Both the position numbers and the translations under genes were made by a program. 64,000 bases of DNA. Source: Closterium sp. NIES-65. Lineage: Eukaryota; Streptophyta; Zygnematophyceae; Desmidiales; Closteriaceae. Shown here piece by piece: positions 39,231 to 50,160 of the stretch. Each line of letters starts with the position of its first letter. Within the stretch, counting starts at the first letter, position 1. The notes below the pieces were generated by a model, which saw nothing but the letters and a program-made list of their open reading frames with translations, had not been told where the DNA came from and searched no databases. The stretch lies in assembly GCA_948144175.1 (NCBI GenBank), contig CANXME010002307.1, positions 687,501 to 751,500 on the forward strand. The letters are read 5' to 3'.

Positions 39231-40870
39231 CAGCATAAGAGCGCGGGGTCGGGATGTTTGGAGCATCCAGGTCTCCCTCAGGGGCAAGCAGCATGGACAC
39301 GAGATGAGGCGCAGCGGCTGCAAGACACTCAAGGTCCTCCTACCTATCCTCAAGGACGTCCATGCCAAGAGCACACTCACCCCCGACGGACGGAGGATAG
39401 ACAGACTCAGACTCAGTCACAAGACTAGCGGCCTAGTCTAGACGACAGACAGCAGCAAAGTCAACCAGCTCAGCGACCAAGGCAGACGCAGCAGCAGACT
39501 CAAACGATGGGTCAGTGACAACAGTGGCTAGTAGACGTGTGACAGTAGAGTGAGCAGCAGAGGTGCGGTTAGACTCAGGCTCAGGGACGGTAGGCAGAGA
39601 AGACGCACGAGGAGAAGGCAGGGGAACACGCTGCGGAGGAGAGGAAGGACGACAGATGACAAGGCGAGTGTTGGTGACAGCCGGCTGACGCGAACGAGGG
39701 ACACTACGACTGGAACGACCAGACCGGACACGCAAAAAAGAACGCGACGCAGGCTCACGACGCTCAGGAGACCCCCTGACTTCTCAGTGTAAGGAAAAGG
39801 AGCACGTAGCGGTGAGCCAGGCTGTAACGGAAGACCAGTAGACGAAGGGAGACTAAGAACCTGGTGAAGCACAGAGTCACGCGGTGGCTGAGACGACAGA
39901 GCAAAGAACTGGCGCAGCTGGGAAGTGTCACCAGCACCAGCAGCTCGAGTACCTCCAGCAGCTTCAGAACCCTCAGCTCCAGCTCCTCCAGGACCAGCTC
40001 CACCAGCAGCAGCACCCACAGAACCGGCAACTCCAGTCTCAGGGTCTCCAGCCTCAGTGTCTCCAGCAGCAGCACCCCCAGCTCCAGGGTTGCCAGCAGT
40101 AGTAGCCTCCGACTCAGCAGCACCTCCAGCCCCACCAGCTCCAGTACCTCCAGTACGAACACCTCCGGGACCAGCACCACTCCCAGCTCCAGTGACAGCA
40201 GCAGAAGTACCTCGAGCGGCAAAGCCCCGAGCTCCAGGATCGCGACCCTGACGGGGACCGTACCAGTCGTGCAGCTGCTATGAGGTGAGAGGCACACGCG
40301 TACGAAGGCGGCTACTCCAAGGAGACCGCACAACAGCAGACGCAGAACCCTCAGCGCCAGCACCCGCAGCAGCTCCAGAACCTCCAGCGCCAGCACCATC
40401 AGCAGCTCCAGAACCTCCCGCGCCAGCACTCGCAGCAGCTCCAGAACCTCCAGTAGAAACGACTCCAGTAGTAGAGTCACCAGCGCCAGCGCCTCTTGCA
40501 GCAGGGCCCCTAGCTCCAGCAGCGCGACCCTGATGGCCAGTGTACCACTCACGCAGCTGCTGTGGGGAGAGAGGGGGTCGACGACTAGAGTGCAGCGGCG
40601 AGGCACCAGCGGAGCGACTGCGGAGACGGCCGCTCCAGGGAGACTGCTCACCAGACTCCTCAGTGCCCCCAGGCGCAGCACCCCCAGACCCAGTACCCCC
40701 AGGCTCAGCACCCCCAGACTCCTCACACTCAGGCTCAGCACCTCTAGGCTCCGCACCCCCAGGCTCAGCACCCCCAGGCTCAGCACCCCCAGAAGCACCA
40801 CCCCAAGCAGGACCTGAGTCACCACTGACTTCAACCGGCGTAGGCAAGGGAGGAGGGTCTACCTGAGACA
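39231..40870 (-). pseudogene. Cop-E IN-RT linker, low complexity
   Basis: Encodes long Gly/Ala/Ser/Pro stretches, including (GGAEP)n-type pentapeptides near 40640-40800, alternating with GSGAA-type runs near 40330-40470. LSPQQLREWYTG occurs at about 40545-40572, and a second, decayed QLHDWYG near 40270 follows a stop. The right-hand end toward RT has a Ser-rich stretch. Frameshifts are frequent. The role of the linker is unknown. Confidence 0.7.
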
Positions 40871-41588
40871 CACCTGAAGGAGCAGGACCGGGAGCGGGGA
40901 GGGGGTCTACCTGGGTAGCACCTGGAGCTAGGAAGAGCAGCGGGGGGGGGAGAGGGGCAGTGCGGTAGGGGAAGAGACGTTAAAAGGGAACCGACTCGTC
41001 AAACATGACGTCCTGAGAGGGGAAGACACGGCACGAGGTGGGGTCGTAAAACTGCCAACCAGGCGCGTCAGGGACAAAGCCAAGGAAGACACAGGGAACA
41101 ACGCAAACGGAGAGCTTGTCCGCGGTGGTATCGTGGACAAAGGCACGAGAACCCCAGACCCGGAAAAGCGACGCATCGCCAACCTTCCCCGTCCACAGCA
41201 GTGTGGGCGAGGTCTCCGGCAAAGGAGACACGGGGCCAGAGGTTGAGCTGATGCACGGCGTACCGAACCGCAAACGGGCACAGAAAATGGGGGGCAGCCG
41301 CATGGACCATGGAGGTACGAGCGACCTCCATAACCAAGCCAATGCGGCGCTCAGCAACCCCATTCTGCTGCGGAGAGGCCGAAAGCGTGAACGATTGGGT
41401 GATGCCGTGCTCCTCACAGAAGGCTGCCAAGAGGTCGGAGGAAAACTCATCACCTCTGTCAGAGTGCAGACGAAGAACGGGAAACTCCGTCCCGAACCGC
41501 TCGCGGTGCTGGAGACGAGCACCGCAGATCCAAGGGATCAAAACATCACGGACCTCACCCTTGGTGCGCAAGGGGAAGACCGTGGTGT
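40871..41588 (-). pseudogene. Cop-E integrase core and C-terminal part
   Basis: From the Cop-F junction: VFPLRTKGEVRDVLIPWI, LRLHSDRGDEFSSD (second Asp), SPQQNGVAERRIGLVMEVARTSM (Glu), then, after a frame change, ETSPTLLWTGKVGDAS, FRVWGSRAFVHD and SQDVMFDESVPF. The first part of integrase lies at 55063 onward. Confidence 0.85.
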
Positions 41589-41726
41589 TATCACAATGTA
41601 AAATTGACTAAAACCAGAAAGTACAAACAAGATATATGCAAAACCTAACCCTCGTGCAAGTACAAAATAACACAAGGGACAACACCTAGACGAGAACTAC
41701 ATAAGCTATAGAAATATAGTTTGACA
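41589..41726 (-). repeat. Cop-F 3' LTR (138 bp)
   Basis: - strand TGTCAAACTATATTTC...CATTGTGATA; the closing CA has become TA. The polypurine tract CTATGGGGGTG lies just inside. Confidence 0.9.
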
Positions 41727-41939
41727 CACCCCCATAGTCTAGGTGACGGTAGTCCTGTAGAAACAACTAGAGCAAGCAACAGTCACAAGACCAATCCACA
41801 AGAACAAGTCAAATCTCAGGGTGGAGCTCAAAGTCACTACACACTCCGAGAGCAAGCAAGAGGCCACAAGGCCGGTCCACATGCAGGTATATAGCAAATA
41901 TATATAGATGCAAGAGTACAAGACATGCAGGACAAGGCA

Positions 41940-42527
41940 TCTCTACGTAAGCAGGTGAGGACGGGCAGGCACAAGGCCAAGCTGGGTGCAGAAACGCTGG
42001 TGGTCACAAGGCGGCAACGCCTTGGTGAAGATATCTGCAGTGTTGGCCTCACAGACCACACAGATGACGCGGGCCTGGCCACACTGCTGCAACTCACGCA
42101 GAAGGAAGTAACGAAGCTGGATGTGTTTTGCCTTCCCAACCAATCGAGGCTCCTCAGAGAACAGGACGGCAGACCTGCTGTCGGCGAAGAAGACTGGGGG
42201 AGAGTGAGGCCGCTCACCAAGGTCGGTGAGAAGGAAAGACAGCCAGCAAAGCTCCTGAGCGGCCATGGCCGCAGCGTACACCTCGGCCTCACAGCTGGAA
42301 CCGGCGACAGACAACGGCCGAGTCGACCGCCACGAAACAGCACCTGCTCCGAGGCTAAAGGAGTACCCCTGTGTAGACCGGCGCGTCTCCGCGTTGTCGG
42401 CCCACGACGAGTCCGAGTAACCTGTAAGTGTAACTGGCTGCTTTCCTCCAAGGACAAGTCCCATGCCTGATGTACTCGCCACATACTTCGCCACCCTCTT
42501 AGCCGCGTACCAGTGGGACGGTCGGTG
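41940..42527 (-). CDS. Cop-F RNase H
   Basis: Begins at the Cop-G junction: AAKRVAKYVASTSGMGLV, GYSDSSWADNAETRR, GSSCEAEVYAAAMAAQEL, VFFADSRSAVLFS, KHIQLRYFLLRELQQ, ADIFTKALPPCDHQRF, then a stop. Its residues carry on from LARFVAPGRHR at 49319 once Cop-G is removed. It degrades RNA in the RNA-DNA hybrid. No stop breaks it. Confidence 0.9.
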
Positions 42528-42654
42528 TGTGAGAATAACGAGGAATGAATGCACTAGGAAATAGGTGGGTACATGTAGGAAAACCTAAAAATTTTGTACC
42601 CTATATTGTCAACCCCACTACAGCCTATACTGACTATAGCATATAAGTTTGACA
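42528..42654 (-). repeat. Cop-G 3' LTR (127 bp)
   Basis: - strand TGTCAAACTTATATGC...TTATTCTCACA. The polypurine tract CCTATGGGGGTG lies just inside. Confidence 0.95.
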
Positions 42655-42859
42655 CACCCCCATAGGCAAAGTGGGGGAGAACAAGATGTCACAAGACCAG
42701 TCAAGCACAGCACAGTAAGCTCAGGGTGAATCACAACGTCACCACATATTCTGAGCACAAGTTCAAGGCCACAAGGCCATTTCACATGCAAGATTATATA
42801 TAAAGGTAAACAAGCAAGTGCATGTATCGATGGATCACAGTACAAGCAAGGTCAAGAAG

Positions 42860-44368
42860 TGAGCAAGTGAGGCCAAGTAGGCACAAGACCTAGCATCGTA
42901 CAAAAGCGCTGATGATCACAAGGCGGAAGTGCCTTGGTAATGATATCAACAATGTTGGTCTGAGAGGCCACGTAAGCAAGGTGCAGCTGACCACGCTGCT
43001 GCAGCTCACGAGCAAGGAACTAGCAAAGAGCAATGTGCTTCGTTCTGTGCTCTACTCTGTGCTCCCGACACAAGGCCAGCATGGCCTTGTTGTCTATGTA
43101 CAGAACTAGAGGAGAACGAGGCAGCTCTCCTAGGTCAGTAAGCAGGTAGGTGAGCCAGCGTAGATCCTGTGCAGCCATGGCCCCTGCGTAGATCTCAGCC
43201 TCACAGCTGGAGCCGAGAACAGAAGACGAGCGGGTAGACCGCCATGAAACAGAGCCGGAACCAAGGCTGAAGGTGTAACCTTGTGACGACCGCTACATAG
43301 CCCGGTCGTCAGCCCAAGATGCGTCTGCGTGACCTGTGAGGACCACTGAACGCCGCCCTCCCAAGCACTGGCCCCATGCCCGACGTACTGCACAAGTAGC
43401 GCAACACCGTCTTTGCTGCAGCCATGTGCTCTGGTCGTGTCTCCCAGGAGCAACATAGCGTGCAAAGATGCTAAGAGGGTATGCAAGGTCAGGTCGAGTG
43501 CAAGTCATCAGGTACATGAGGCAGCCAACAAGCTCTGGGTACGGGCCACTCGGCTCTACGGACTCATCCGAAGGCAGAGCTGAGAGCGAGTGGCGAGTAG
43601 GCAGAGGAGTGGCCTGAGGCGAGGAGTACGTGAAGTCGAAGCGCTGAAGGACCTGCTGCACCATGTGTGACTGAGTAAGGGTAATGGTGCGCTGTGCTCT
43701 GTCCTGGGTGATCTGCAAGCCAAGGTAGCTGTGCATTTCACCCAGGTCTGTGCAGGTGTGTCTCTTCTGCAGCTCGGACTTCACGTGGGCAAGTCCAGCA
43801 GTGTCAGTAGTGGCAAAGACCAAGTCGTCGACCAGAACGGCGACAAAGAGGTGTCGGTGCGTATTAACAGCGACGGGTCGGCAGTAGAAGGAGCAAAGCC
43901 AAGAGCCGCAAGTGTAGTCCTCAGTGTGTCGTGTCACTCACGCGGCGCCTGGCGGAGACTGTAGACTGGCCGCCGGAGGCTCCACTGGGTACCAGGAGGA
44001 AACGACCGAGTGAAGCCAGGTGGGCGGCGCAGCCAGATCTCCTCGTGCAGGCTGCCCTGCAAGAAAGGTGTGCTGAAGTCAAGAGAGTGAAGCTTGTAGT
44101 CGCACTGAGCGGCTATGTGTAGCAGCACCCAAAGAGTGGTCATCTTTGGGGTGGGAGAGAAGGTCTGAAAGTAGCCAACTCCCTGCCGCTGACTGAAGCC
44201 TCGACCCACGTAACACACCTTGAAGACAGGCGGAGAACCCGGCGACCGCTTCACCCTGAAAATCCACATGCCACTGAAGATGTTCGCCCCAGGTGGGGGA
44301 ACCTCGTCGACGTAGGTGCCTGTGGACTTCCAGGAAGCCTTCTCTGCGTCCAAGGCTGACTGCCACTA
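42860..44368 (-). pseudogene. Cop-G reverse transcriptase and RNase H
   Basis: Starts with SS-stop-WQSALDAEKASW (TAG 44366-44368 where Cop-E has CAG). Then GYFQTFSPTPKM, LHSLDFSTPFLQG and VYSLRQAPRE followed by TGA where relatives have TGG (Trp). A frameshift near 43830 removes the YV of YVDD, leaving VDDLVFATTD in the next frame. Later blocks: CLMYLMTCTRPDLAYPLSIF, then RNase H in shifted frames with GHADASWADD, SSCEAEIYAGAMAAQ and VLYIDNKAMLALC, ending near 42860. Confidence 0.85.
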
Positions 44369-45793
44369 TGAGGAGTAGAGACCCTCGATCGCCTCAGCGT
44401 ACGATCGAGGAGTCCGGATGTCTGGTGCATCCGGGTCTCCCTCAGGGGCAATCAACATGGACAAGAGATGAGGCAAAGCAGCAGCAAAACACTGGAACTC
44501 CTCCTGCCTGTCCTCAAGTGCGTCCGTGCTAAGAGCACACTCACCCCCGACGGACGGAGGATAGACTAACTCAGACTCAGCAACAAGACTAGCAGCGTAG
44601 TCTAGACGACAGCGAGCAGCCAAGTCGACAAGCTCAGCAACTAAGGCAGACGCAGCAGTGGACTCAAAGGAAAGGCAAGTGACAGCAGTTACAAGAAGAC
44701 GCGTGACAGTAGGACTGGCAGCACGAAGGGAGTCATACTCCGAGTCAGCAAGAGCAGGAAGAGAGGACTCCGGAGGAGACGGCAAAGGGACACGCAGTGG
44801 AGCAGTGGAAGGACGCAACGCTATCTGGTGCATGCTTGGGACCGCAGGAGGACGCGGACGCGAAACACGACGACTAGTGCAAGCAGCACGAACAGGCGAC
44901 GCAGAACGAGACGCAGGCTCACGACGCTCAGCAAGACCTTCAGTAGGACTAGTGTAGGGAGAAGGAGCAGGCAGTGGGGGGGCGGGCTGTAACTGCGACT
45001 CAGACTGGACGGGCGGCGGCCACTCTAAGGAAGGAGCAGGACCAGTTGAAGGCGGGAGACTAAGAACCTGCTCAAGGAGCGGAACGAAGTACGGCCGCGA
45101 CCGCGCAGTGCCTCCAGAGCTAGCAGGGACAGCACCAGCACCCCCAGTGGCAGCACCAGCACCAGTAGCACCCCCAGCTGCAGCACCGCCAACTCCAGCA
45201 ACCTCAGAAGCAACAGCGCCAGCAGTACCTCCAGTGCCAACACCCACAGCAGCTCCAGCTCCAGCTGAACCACTGGAAGCCTCAGCAGCCACAACTCCAG
45301 GCCCACCAGCTCCAGCACCTCCGGGACCCGTGGCACCAACACCGTCAGTAGCAGCAGAACCTCCAGCTCGAGTAGCACCTCCAGCTCCAGCAGCACGGCT
45401 CTAGTGCCGAGCAAACCACTTGCGCAGCTCCTATGGTGAGGGCAGCTCCTGCCGGGACGAAGCACCCGAGGGACCTCCAGACCCAGTACCGCCAGACTCC
45501 ACGCGACCAGGTCCAGCACCCTCAGGCTCCGCACCCCCAGGCTCAGCACTCCCAGACTCAGCACCCCCAGACTCAGGACCCCTAGGCTCAGCACCCCCAG
45601 ACCCCGCACCCACAGGCTCAGCACCCCTAGCAGCACCAGAGTCAACAGCTACCTCGACAGGCTCGACTGCATCTACCTGAGACACACCTGAGGGGGAAGG
45701 GGGTCTACCGGGGGGGGGACCTGGCACGAGGAAGAGCGGCGGCGGGGGGAGGGGTGCTGTGCGGTAGGGGAAGAGACGGTAGTAAGGAACCAA
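44369..45793 (-). pseudogene. Cop-G IN-RT linker
   Basis: Gly/Ala/Pro-rich with GGAEP- and GGAES-like pentapeptides (about 45480-45640), SPQELRKWFAR-type peptide near 45410-45435, then GVGTGGTAGAVASEVAG-type runs. The RT-proximal part is more conserved between Cop-C, E and G (DLAARCRLDYAASLVAESE, DPDAPDIRTPRSYAEAI), which suggests a function for that end. Confidence 0.7.
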
Positions 45794-46441
45794 CTCGTCA
45801 AACGTGACGTCCTAGGAGGACAGAACACGGCGCAAGGTGGGGTGGTAAAACTGCCAACCAGGCGCGTAGGGGGGGAAGCCAAGGAAGACGCAGGGAACAG
45901 CACGGGGGGAGAGCTTGTCCGCAGACAGGTCGCGGACAAAAGCCCGAGATCCCCATACACAAAACGCAGACGCATCGCCAACCTTCCCCGTCCACCGCAT
46001 AGTAGGGGAGGTCTCCGGCAAGGAGACTCGGGGTGGAAGGTTGATCTGATGCGCCGCGTACTGAACCGCGAACGGCTACAGAAAATGGGGAGCAGCCGCA
46101 TGAATCGTGGACGTACGAGTGACGTCCATGACCATGACAATGCGGCGCTCAGCAATCCCATTTTGTTGTGGGGAGGCTGGAAGCGTGAACGTCTGGCGGA
46201 TGCCCTGTGCTCGATAGAAGGCTCCTAGAAGGCCAGAGGAAAACTCTCTGCCTCTGTCCGAGTGCAGACGCAGAACAGGAAAGTCCGAACTGGAGACAAG
46301 CTCAACACCTCAGTGACCTCACCCTTGCAACGCAAGGGGAAGACTATGGCGTAATGCGAGTAGTCGTCAATGACCAGCAGGAAGTAACGCTCGTGACCCT
46401 GTCCACGGACGCGGGCGGGGCCCCACACCTCCAGGTGAAGT
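45673..46441 (-). pseudogene. Cop-G integrase
   Basis: TAG near 46443 stands where LQTLHxDVWG has Gln. Blocks: VWGPARVRGQGHERYFLLVIDDYSHYAIVF, a deletion/frameshift after VTEV, CVCTRTEAESFPLAF (shifted HSDRGREFSS), then in other frames PASPQQNGIAERRIVMVMDVTRTS, PETSPTMRWTGKVGDAS and SQDVTFDELVPYY. At least three breaks. Confidence 0.75.
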
Positions 46442-46443
46442 GT

Positions 46444-47405
46444 CTAGAGCGGAGCCTCTGTCGGAGGAAACTCGGAGGAGTGAGGATCGGCGCGCTGCAG
46501 CCCCTCGACGCAGGGAACGCAGGTAGGTGCAAGCCCCGGAGGAAGAGGAGGGAGGGACCGGGGGAGACCAGAGACAAGGACACGGGAGGCCATGCCTCGG
46601 AGACAAGGCAGGGAGGGGTGACCAAGGCGGTGGTGCCAGAGGAGACGACACGAGCAGGGGGCAGACTCAGGACCAGACCTGGACGCTGCAGAAAACACCT
46701 GACCCGACGCAGCTACCTGACCAGACGCAGCAACCGGAGGACACTCAGTAGTCAGTGTGTACAGGCTCGACCCCGGCTGACGGGTAAACGTGGCGAAGTG
46801 TTGGCCCGTCCAAGCGCACGTGCACTGGGTCACTCGCTGACTCGCAGGAGTGAACTTGTCAACCCCCCCATCCTCTAGATCAGCACCACTCATCAAGTTC
46901 GTAGAGAACGAGGGGAGGTAAAGACCTGACAGGGTGCCAGAAGGGGCCGCCGGACACGGTAAGACAATGGAGAAGTGGGCAAGGACAGAACCCCCAGAGG
47001 GGTCTGCCAGGGAGACCGCAACTGGCCGACTAAGCGACGTGAGTGTGGTGCGGTCTCGAAAGAAGGAGCGGGAAGCACCCGAGTCAAGGGTGAAGGTGTG
47101 TAAGACCTGAGCCGACGTGGTACTTGAGAGAGCAGACTCACCAGCACCTCGAGCAGTAGCCTCACCAGTACCTAGAGCAGGAGACACACTAGACCCACAG
47201 ACGCACCAGCAAGCGGAGCAGCAGACGCCCTAGCACCTAGAGCAGTAGCCTCACCAGCACCTAGAGCAGCAGTCTCAATGCCTGGGTCAGGCGGAACACA
47301 CAGGTAACAGTCACCCTCATCACGAGTAGGCAATGCATACATGGCACTGAGGATAGCATCATAGTCAAGAGTATAGATATCTACCCTCAGCCTAAGTAGC
47401 TCCAC
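46444..47405 (-). pseudogene. Cop-G protease and pre-integrase
   Basis: 47405-47172 holds IYTLDYDAILSAMYALPT and the GAGEA repeats. The longer frame 47187-46444 has HTFTLDSGASRSFFRD (intact D-S-G), VSLADPSGGSVL, LPCPAAPSGTLSGLYLPSFSTNLM, the pre-integrase LWHHRLGHPSLPCLRGM and CVPCVEGLQR. This protease is the best preserved of the short-LTR family here. Confidence 0.85.
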
Positions 47406-47945
47406 CCAGTCGGGGAGCTCAGCCGCATTGCCAAACTCCGTACGCCAGGCGTTGCTCAGACGCGCGAAGCAGTGGGACTCTGCGTGACCAAACGTCCCGC
47501 AAGGCTGACCAGTCCGAGCACCAGTGCGAATGACGTACGGACAGCGAGCAGTACCCCGTGACCCGTCACGCTGATCGTACCACTCACGAAGCTGCTGGGG
47601 CGAAAGGACCGCGTACGGACGACGCTGCAGCTACACGTGGCCACTACAAGCAGCTGCCAAACTACTCACTCCAGGACGACTCCCACTACAGCCACCCCGA
47701 CAACCCCAAGTAGCATACCACTCACGAAGCTGCTGGGGCATGAGGGACTCACGCGGACGTCGCTGGAGCTGCATCTGGCCACCGCCAGGAGCAGCAGGAG
47801 CAGTGGTAGCCGCAGTAGCAGCAGCAGTGGCAATAGCAGTAGTCGCAGCACGGCCACCCCTACAACCCCAACTAGCGTACCACTCACGAAGCTGTTGGGG
47901 GGCGAGGAACTCACGCGGACGGCGCTAGAAATGCATCTGGCCACT
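47406..47945 (-). pseudogene. Cop-G nucleocapsid region with three PQQLREWY units
   Basis: The Cys-His motif C-x13-C-x4-H-x4-C (CPYVIRTGARTGQPC, then GTFGHAESHC) lies at about 47466-47546. Upstream of it in - strand sense are three related units coding PQQLREWY at about 47582-47606, 47719-47745 and 47881-47905, each followed by a short spacer. The units are in different frames, so only part can be translated today. Confidence 0.7.
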
Positions 47946-48079
47946 CCAAGAGTAGCAGTAGCAGTAGAAAGAGCAGTAGCAGCAAGAGCAGCAGTAACAG
48001 TAGTACGGGCAGGGCTGTGCTCACCAGTGGCGAGAAGGGCAGGCGTATGACGGCGGCAATGGCGAGGCCGCTACCACTG

Positions 48080-48560
48080 TAGGGCGAGGGCTCTGCGGCT
48101 GCTCCATGGGCGGCTGCTGCAGGGGCGGCTGCTGCAGGGGCTGCTGATCCTGGGGCGGCTGCTCCAGGGGCGGCTGTTGTAGTGGCGGACGCTCCAGGGG
48201 CGGCTGCTGCAGGGGCGGCTGCTCCAGGGGCGGCTGTTGCAGGGGCGGCTGCTCCAAGGGCGGCTGCTGCGGGGGCGGCTGCTCTAGGGACGGCTGCTGC
48301 AGTGGCGGCTGCTCCAGGGGCGGCTGCTGCAGGGGCGATTGCTCCAGGGGCGGCTGCTGCAGGGGTGGCTACTCCAGGGGCGGCTGCTGCATGGGTGGCT
48401 GCTCTAGGGGCGGCTACTGCAGTGGCGGCTGCTCTAGGGGCGGCTGCTTCAGATGCGGCTACTGTAGGGGCGGCTGCTCCAGGGGCGGCTGCTACAGTGG
48501 CGGCTGCTCCAGGAGTAGCTGCTGCAGGGGCGACTGCTCCAGGGGCGGCTGCTCCAGGGC
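48080..48560. repeat. 15-bp tandem repeats (GGGGCGGCTGCTCCA type) in Cop-G
   Basis: About thirty degenerate copies of GGGGCGGCTGCTCCA. In one - frame this reads as repeated AAAPG/AAP peptides in an open frame of about 230 residues (48603-47911). It sits where the capsid should be. Confidence 0.85.
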
Positions 48561-48739
48561 GCGGGTTAGGGCAGGGCGCTGCGGCAGGCAGGTGTGACGC
48601 CACGCGTGTCCCGAAGGGGCGTCGCGACGAGGCGAGGGCGACGCGCAGGTCCCGTTGAGGTGTCGCGACGAGGCAGGGGCAACGGGGCGGGGCCGCGACT
48701 GGCGACGGGGCGGGGCCGCGACTAGCGACAGGTCGGGGC

Positions 48740-49040
48740 CGCTACTAGCAGCGGGGCGGGGCCACGAAGGGGCCGCGAAGGGAGCCGCGAGGGGGCCGCA
48801 AAGGGGCCGTGAAGGGGCCGCGAAGGGGCTGCGAAGGGGCTGTGAAGGGGCCGCAAAGGGGCCGCGAAGGGGCCGCGAAGGGGCCGCTAAGGGGCCGTGA
48901 AGGGGCCGCGAAGGGGCCGCAAAGGGGCCAATAAGGGGCCGTGAAGGGGCTGCGAAGGGGCCGCTAAGGGGCCGCCAAGGGGCCGCCAAGGGGCCGCCAA
49001 GGGGCCGCGAAGGGGCCGCTAAGGGGCCGAGACGGGCCTC
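48740..49040. repeat. GC-rich minisatellite (GGGGCCGCGAA type) in Cop-G leader
   Basis: Units of about 11 bp, GGGGCCGCGAA with variants, repeat over about 300 bp next to the PBS. Same position and composition as the leader array of Cop-C (19624-20240) in opposite orientation. Confidence 0.85.
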
Positions 49041-49173
49041 AGGAGCAGGGCAGGCCACTAAGATGCTGCGAAAGGGTAGGGCAGGTCAGAGCGCGAGGCG
49101 CGCTTCGGGCAGGTTAGGAAAAAAAACTTTTTTTAATGGTGGGCCCTTAGGAAGAAACGGTCCCACTAGGGAA

Positions 49174-49187
49174 CCTGCTCTATACCA
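49174..49187 (-). promoter_or_regulatory. Cop-G primer binding site variant
   Basis: - strand TGGTATAGAGCAGG, adjoining the LTR end TCACA. One base shorter than the iMet site, as in Cop-C and Cop-F. Confidence 0.75.
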
Positions 49188-49314
49188 TGTGAGAATAACG
49201 AGGAATGAATGCACTAGGAAATAGGTGGGTACAAGTAGGAAAACCTAAAATTGTTGTACCCTATATTGTCAACCCCACTACAGCCTATAAAGACTAAAGC
49301 ATATAAGTTTGACA
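49188..49314 (-). repeat. Cop-G 5' LTR (127 bp)
   Basis: Pair of 42528-42654; followed by the TSD CGGTG. Confidence 0.95.
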
Positions 49315-50160
49315 CGGTGTCTCCCAGGCGCAACAAAGCGCGCAAGGATGCTAAGAGGGTAAGCTAGGTCTGGGCGAGTGCAGGTCATCAGGTACATGAG
49401 ACAACCCACCAGCTCAGGTGATGGACCGCTGGACTCAAATGGCTCGTCCGAAGGTGGAGCCGTGAGCCCATGATCCACACCAAGAGGGGTGAGCTGTACC
49501 TTGGAGAACGGGAAGCGAAACCGCTTGAGGATCTGCTCGACCATATGCGACTCAGTTAGCGTAATGGTGCGAGCTGCCCTGTCCCTGGTGATCTGCAGGC
49601 CAAGGTAGTGCTGTAGCTCACCAAGGTCAGTGCAAGTGTGTCTCCTCAGCAGTTCCTCCTTCACGGAGGCCAGCGCGTGTCGGTCGGGAGTGGCGAACAC
49701 CAGGTCGTCGACGTAGACCAGGACAAAGAACGGGGTCGAGCCACGGCGAACGAACAGTGACGGGTCAGCAGACGACGGAAAGAAGTCAAGAGCTGCAAGG
49801 GTCAAGCGAAGTGTGTCGTGCCACTCACGTGGAGCCTTACGCAGGCGGGCGACGCAGCCAAATCTGCTCGTGCAGGCTTCCCTGAAGGAACGCGGTGGAA
49901 AATTCCAAGGAGTGCAACTCATAGTCGCGCGGGGCTGCAATATGCAGCAACACCCGAAGGGTACTCATCTTCGGCGTGGGAGCGAAGGTCTAGAAGAAGT
50001 CCACCCCCTCTCGCTGACTGAAGACTCTCGCAACATAGCGCGCCTTGAACACAGGTGGTGATCCAGGCGGCCGCTTCACCTTGTAGAGCCATCGGCCACT
50101 AACGACGTTCGTCCCAGGTGGTGGGATTGCGTCGACGTAAGTGCCTGTGGACCTATAAGA
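49315..50160 (-). pseudogene. Cop-F reverse transcriptase
   Basis: Reading leftwards: a decayed start with SRWLYKVKRPPGSPPVF and EGVDFF-type blocks (50100-49980), a TTAFLQGSLHEQIW-like segment, then LRKAPREWHDTLRLTL, FFVLVYVDDLVFATPD (intact YVDD), LQHYLGLQITRD and YLMTCTRPDLAYPLSILARFVAPGRH, ending at the Cop-G insertion. A short deletion near 49850 removes the YGLRQAP region. Confidence 0.85.

Larger units (their letters stand above)
38173..41588 (-). mobile_element. Cop-E, middle piece: RT, linker and integrase
   Basis: Continuation of the - strand element between the Gyp-B and Cop-F insertions. The joined sequence across Cop-F (ACCGTGGTGTAACGCGTGTA) is the same as the uninterrupted Cop-H sequence at about 5160-5180, which proves the exact excision point. 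Confidence 0.9.
42528..49314 (-). mobile_element. Cop-G: Ty1/copia element with 127-bp LTRs
   Basis: LTRs 42528-42654 and 49188-49314, TSD CGGTG at 42523-42527 and 49315-49319. Six differences were counted by eye between the two LTRs, so the insertion is fairly young. - strand order: PBS, GC-rich leader, Ala/Pro repeat region, PQQLREWY repeats, stretched zinc knuckle, protease, integrase, linker, RT, RNase H. The capsid region of gag is not recognisable. Confidence 0.95.

Noticed and set aside
48182-48658. Ala-rich + strand ORF of 158 residues in Cop-G
   Set aside because: Antisense shadow of the 15-bp repeats within a - strand element.
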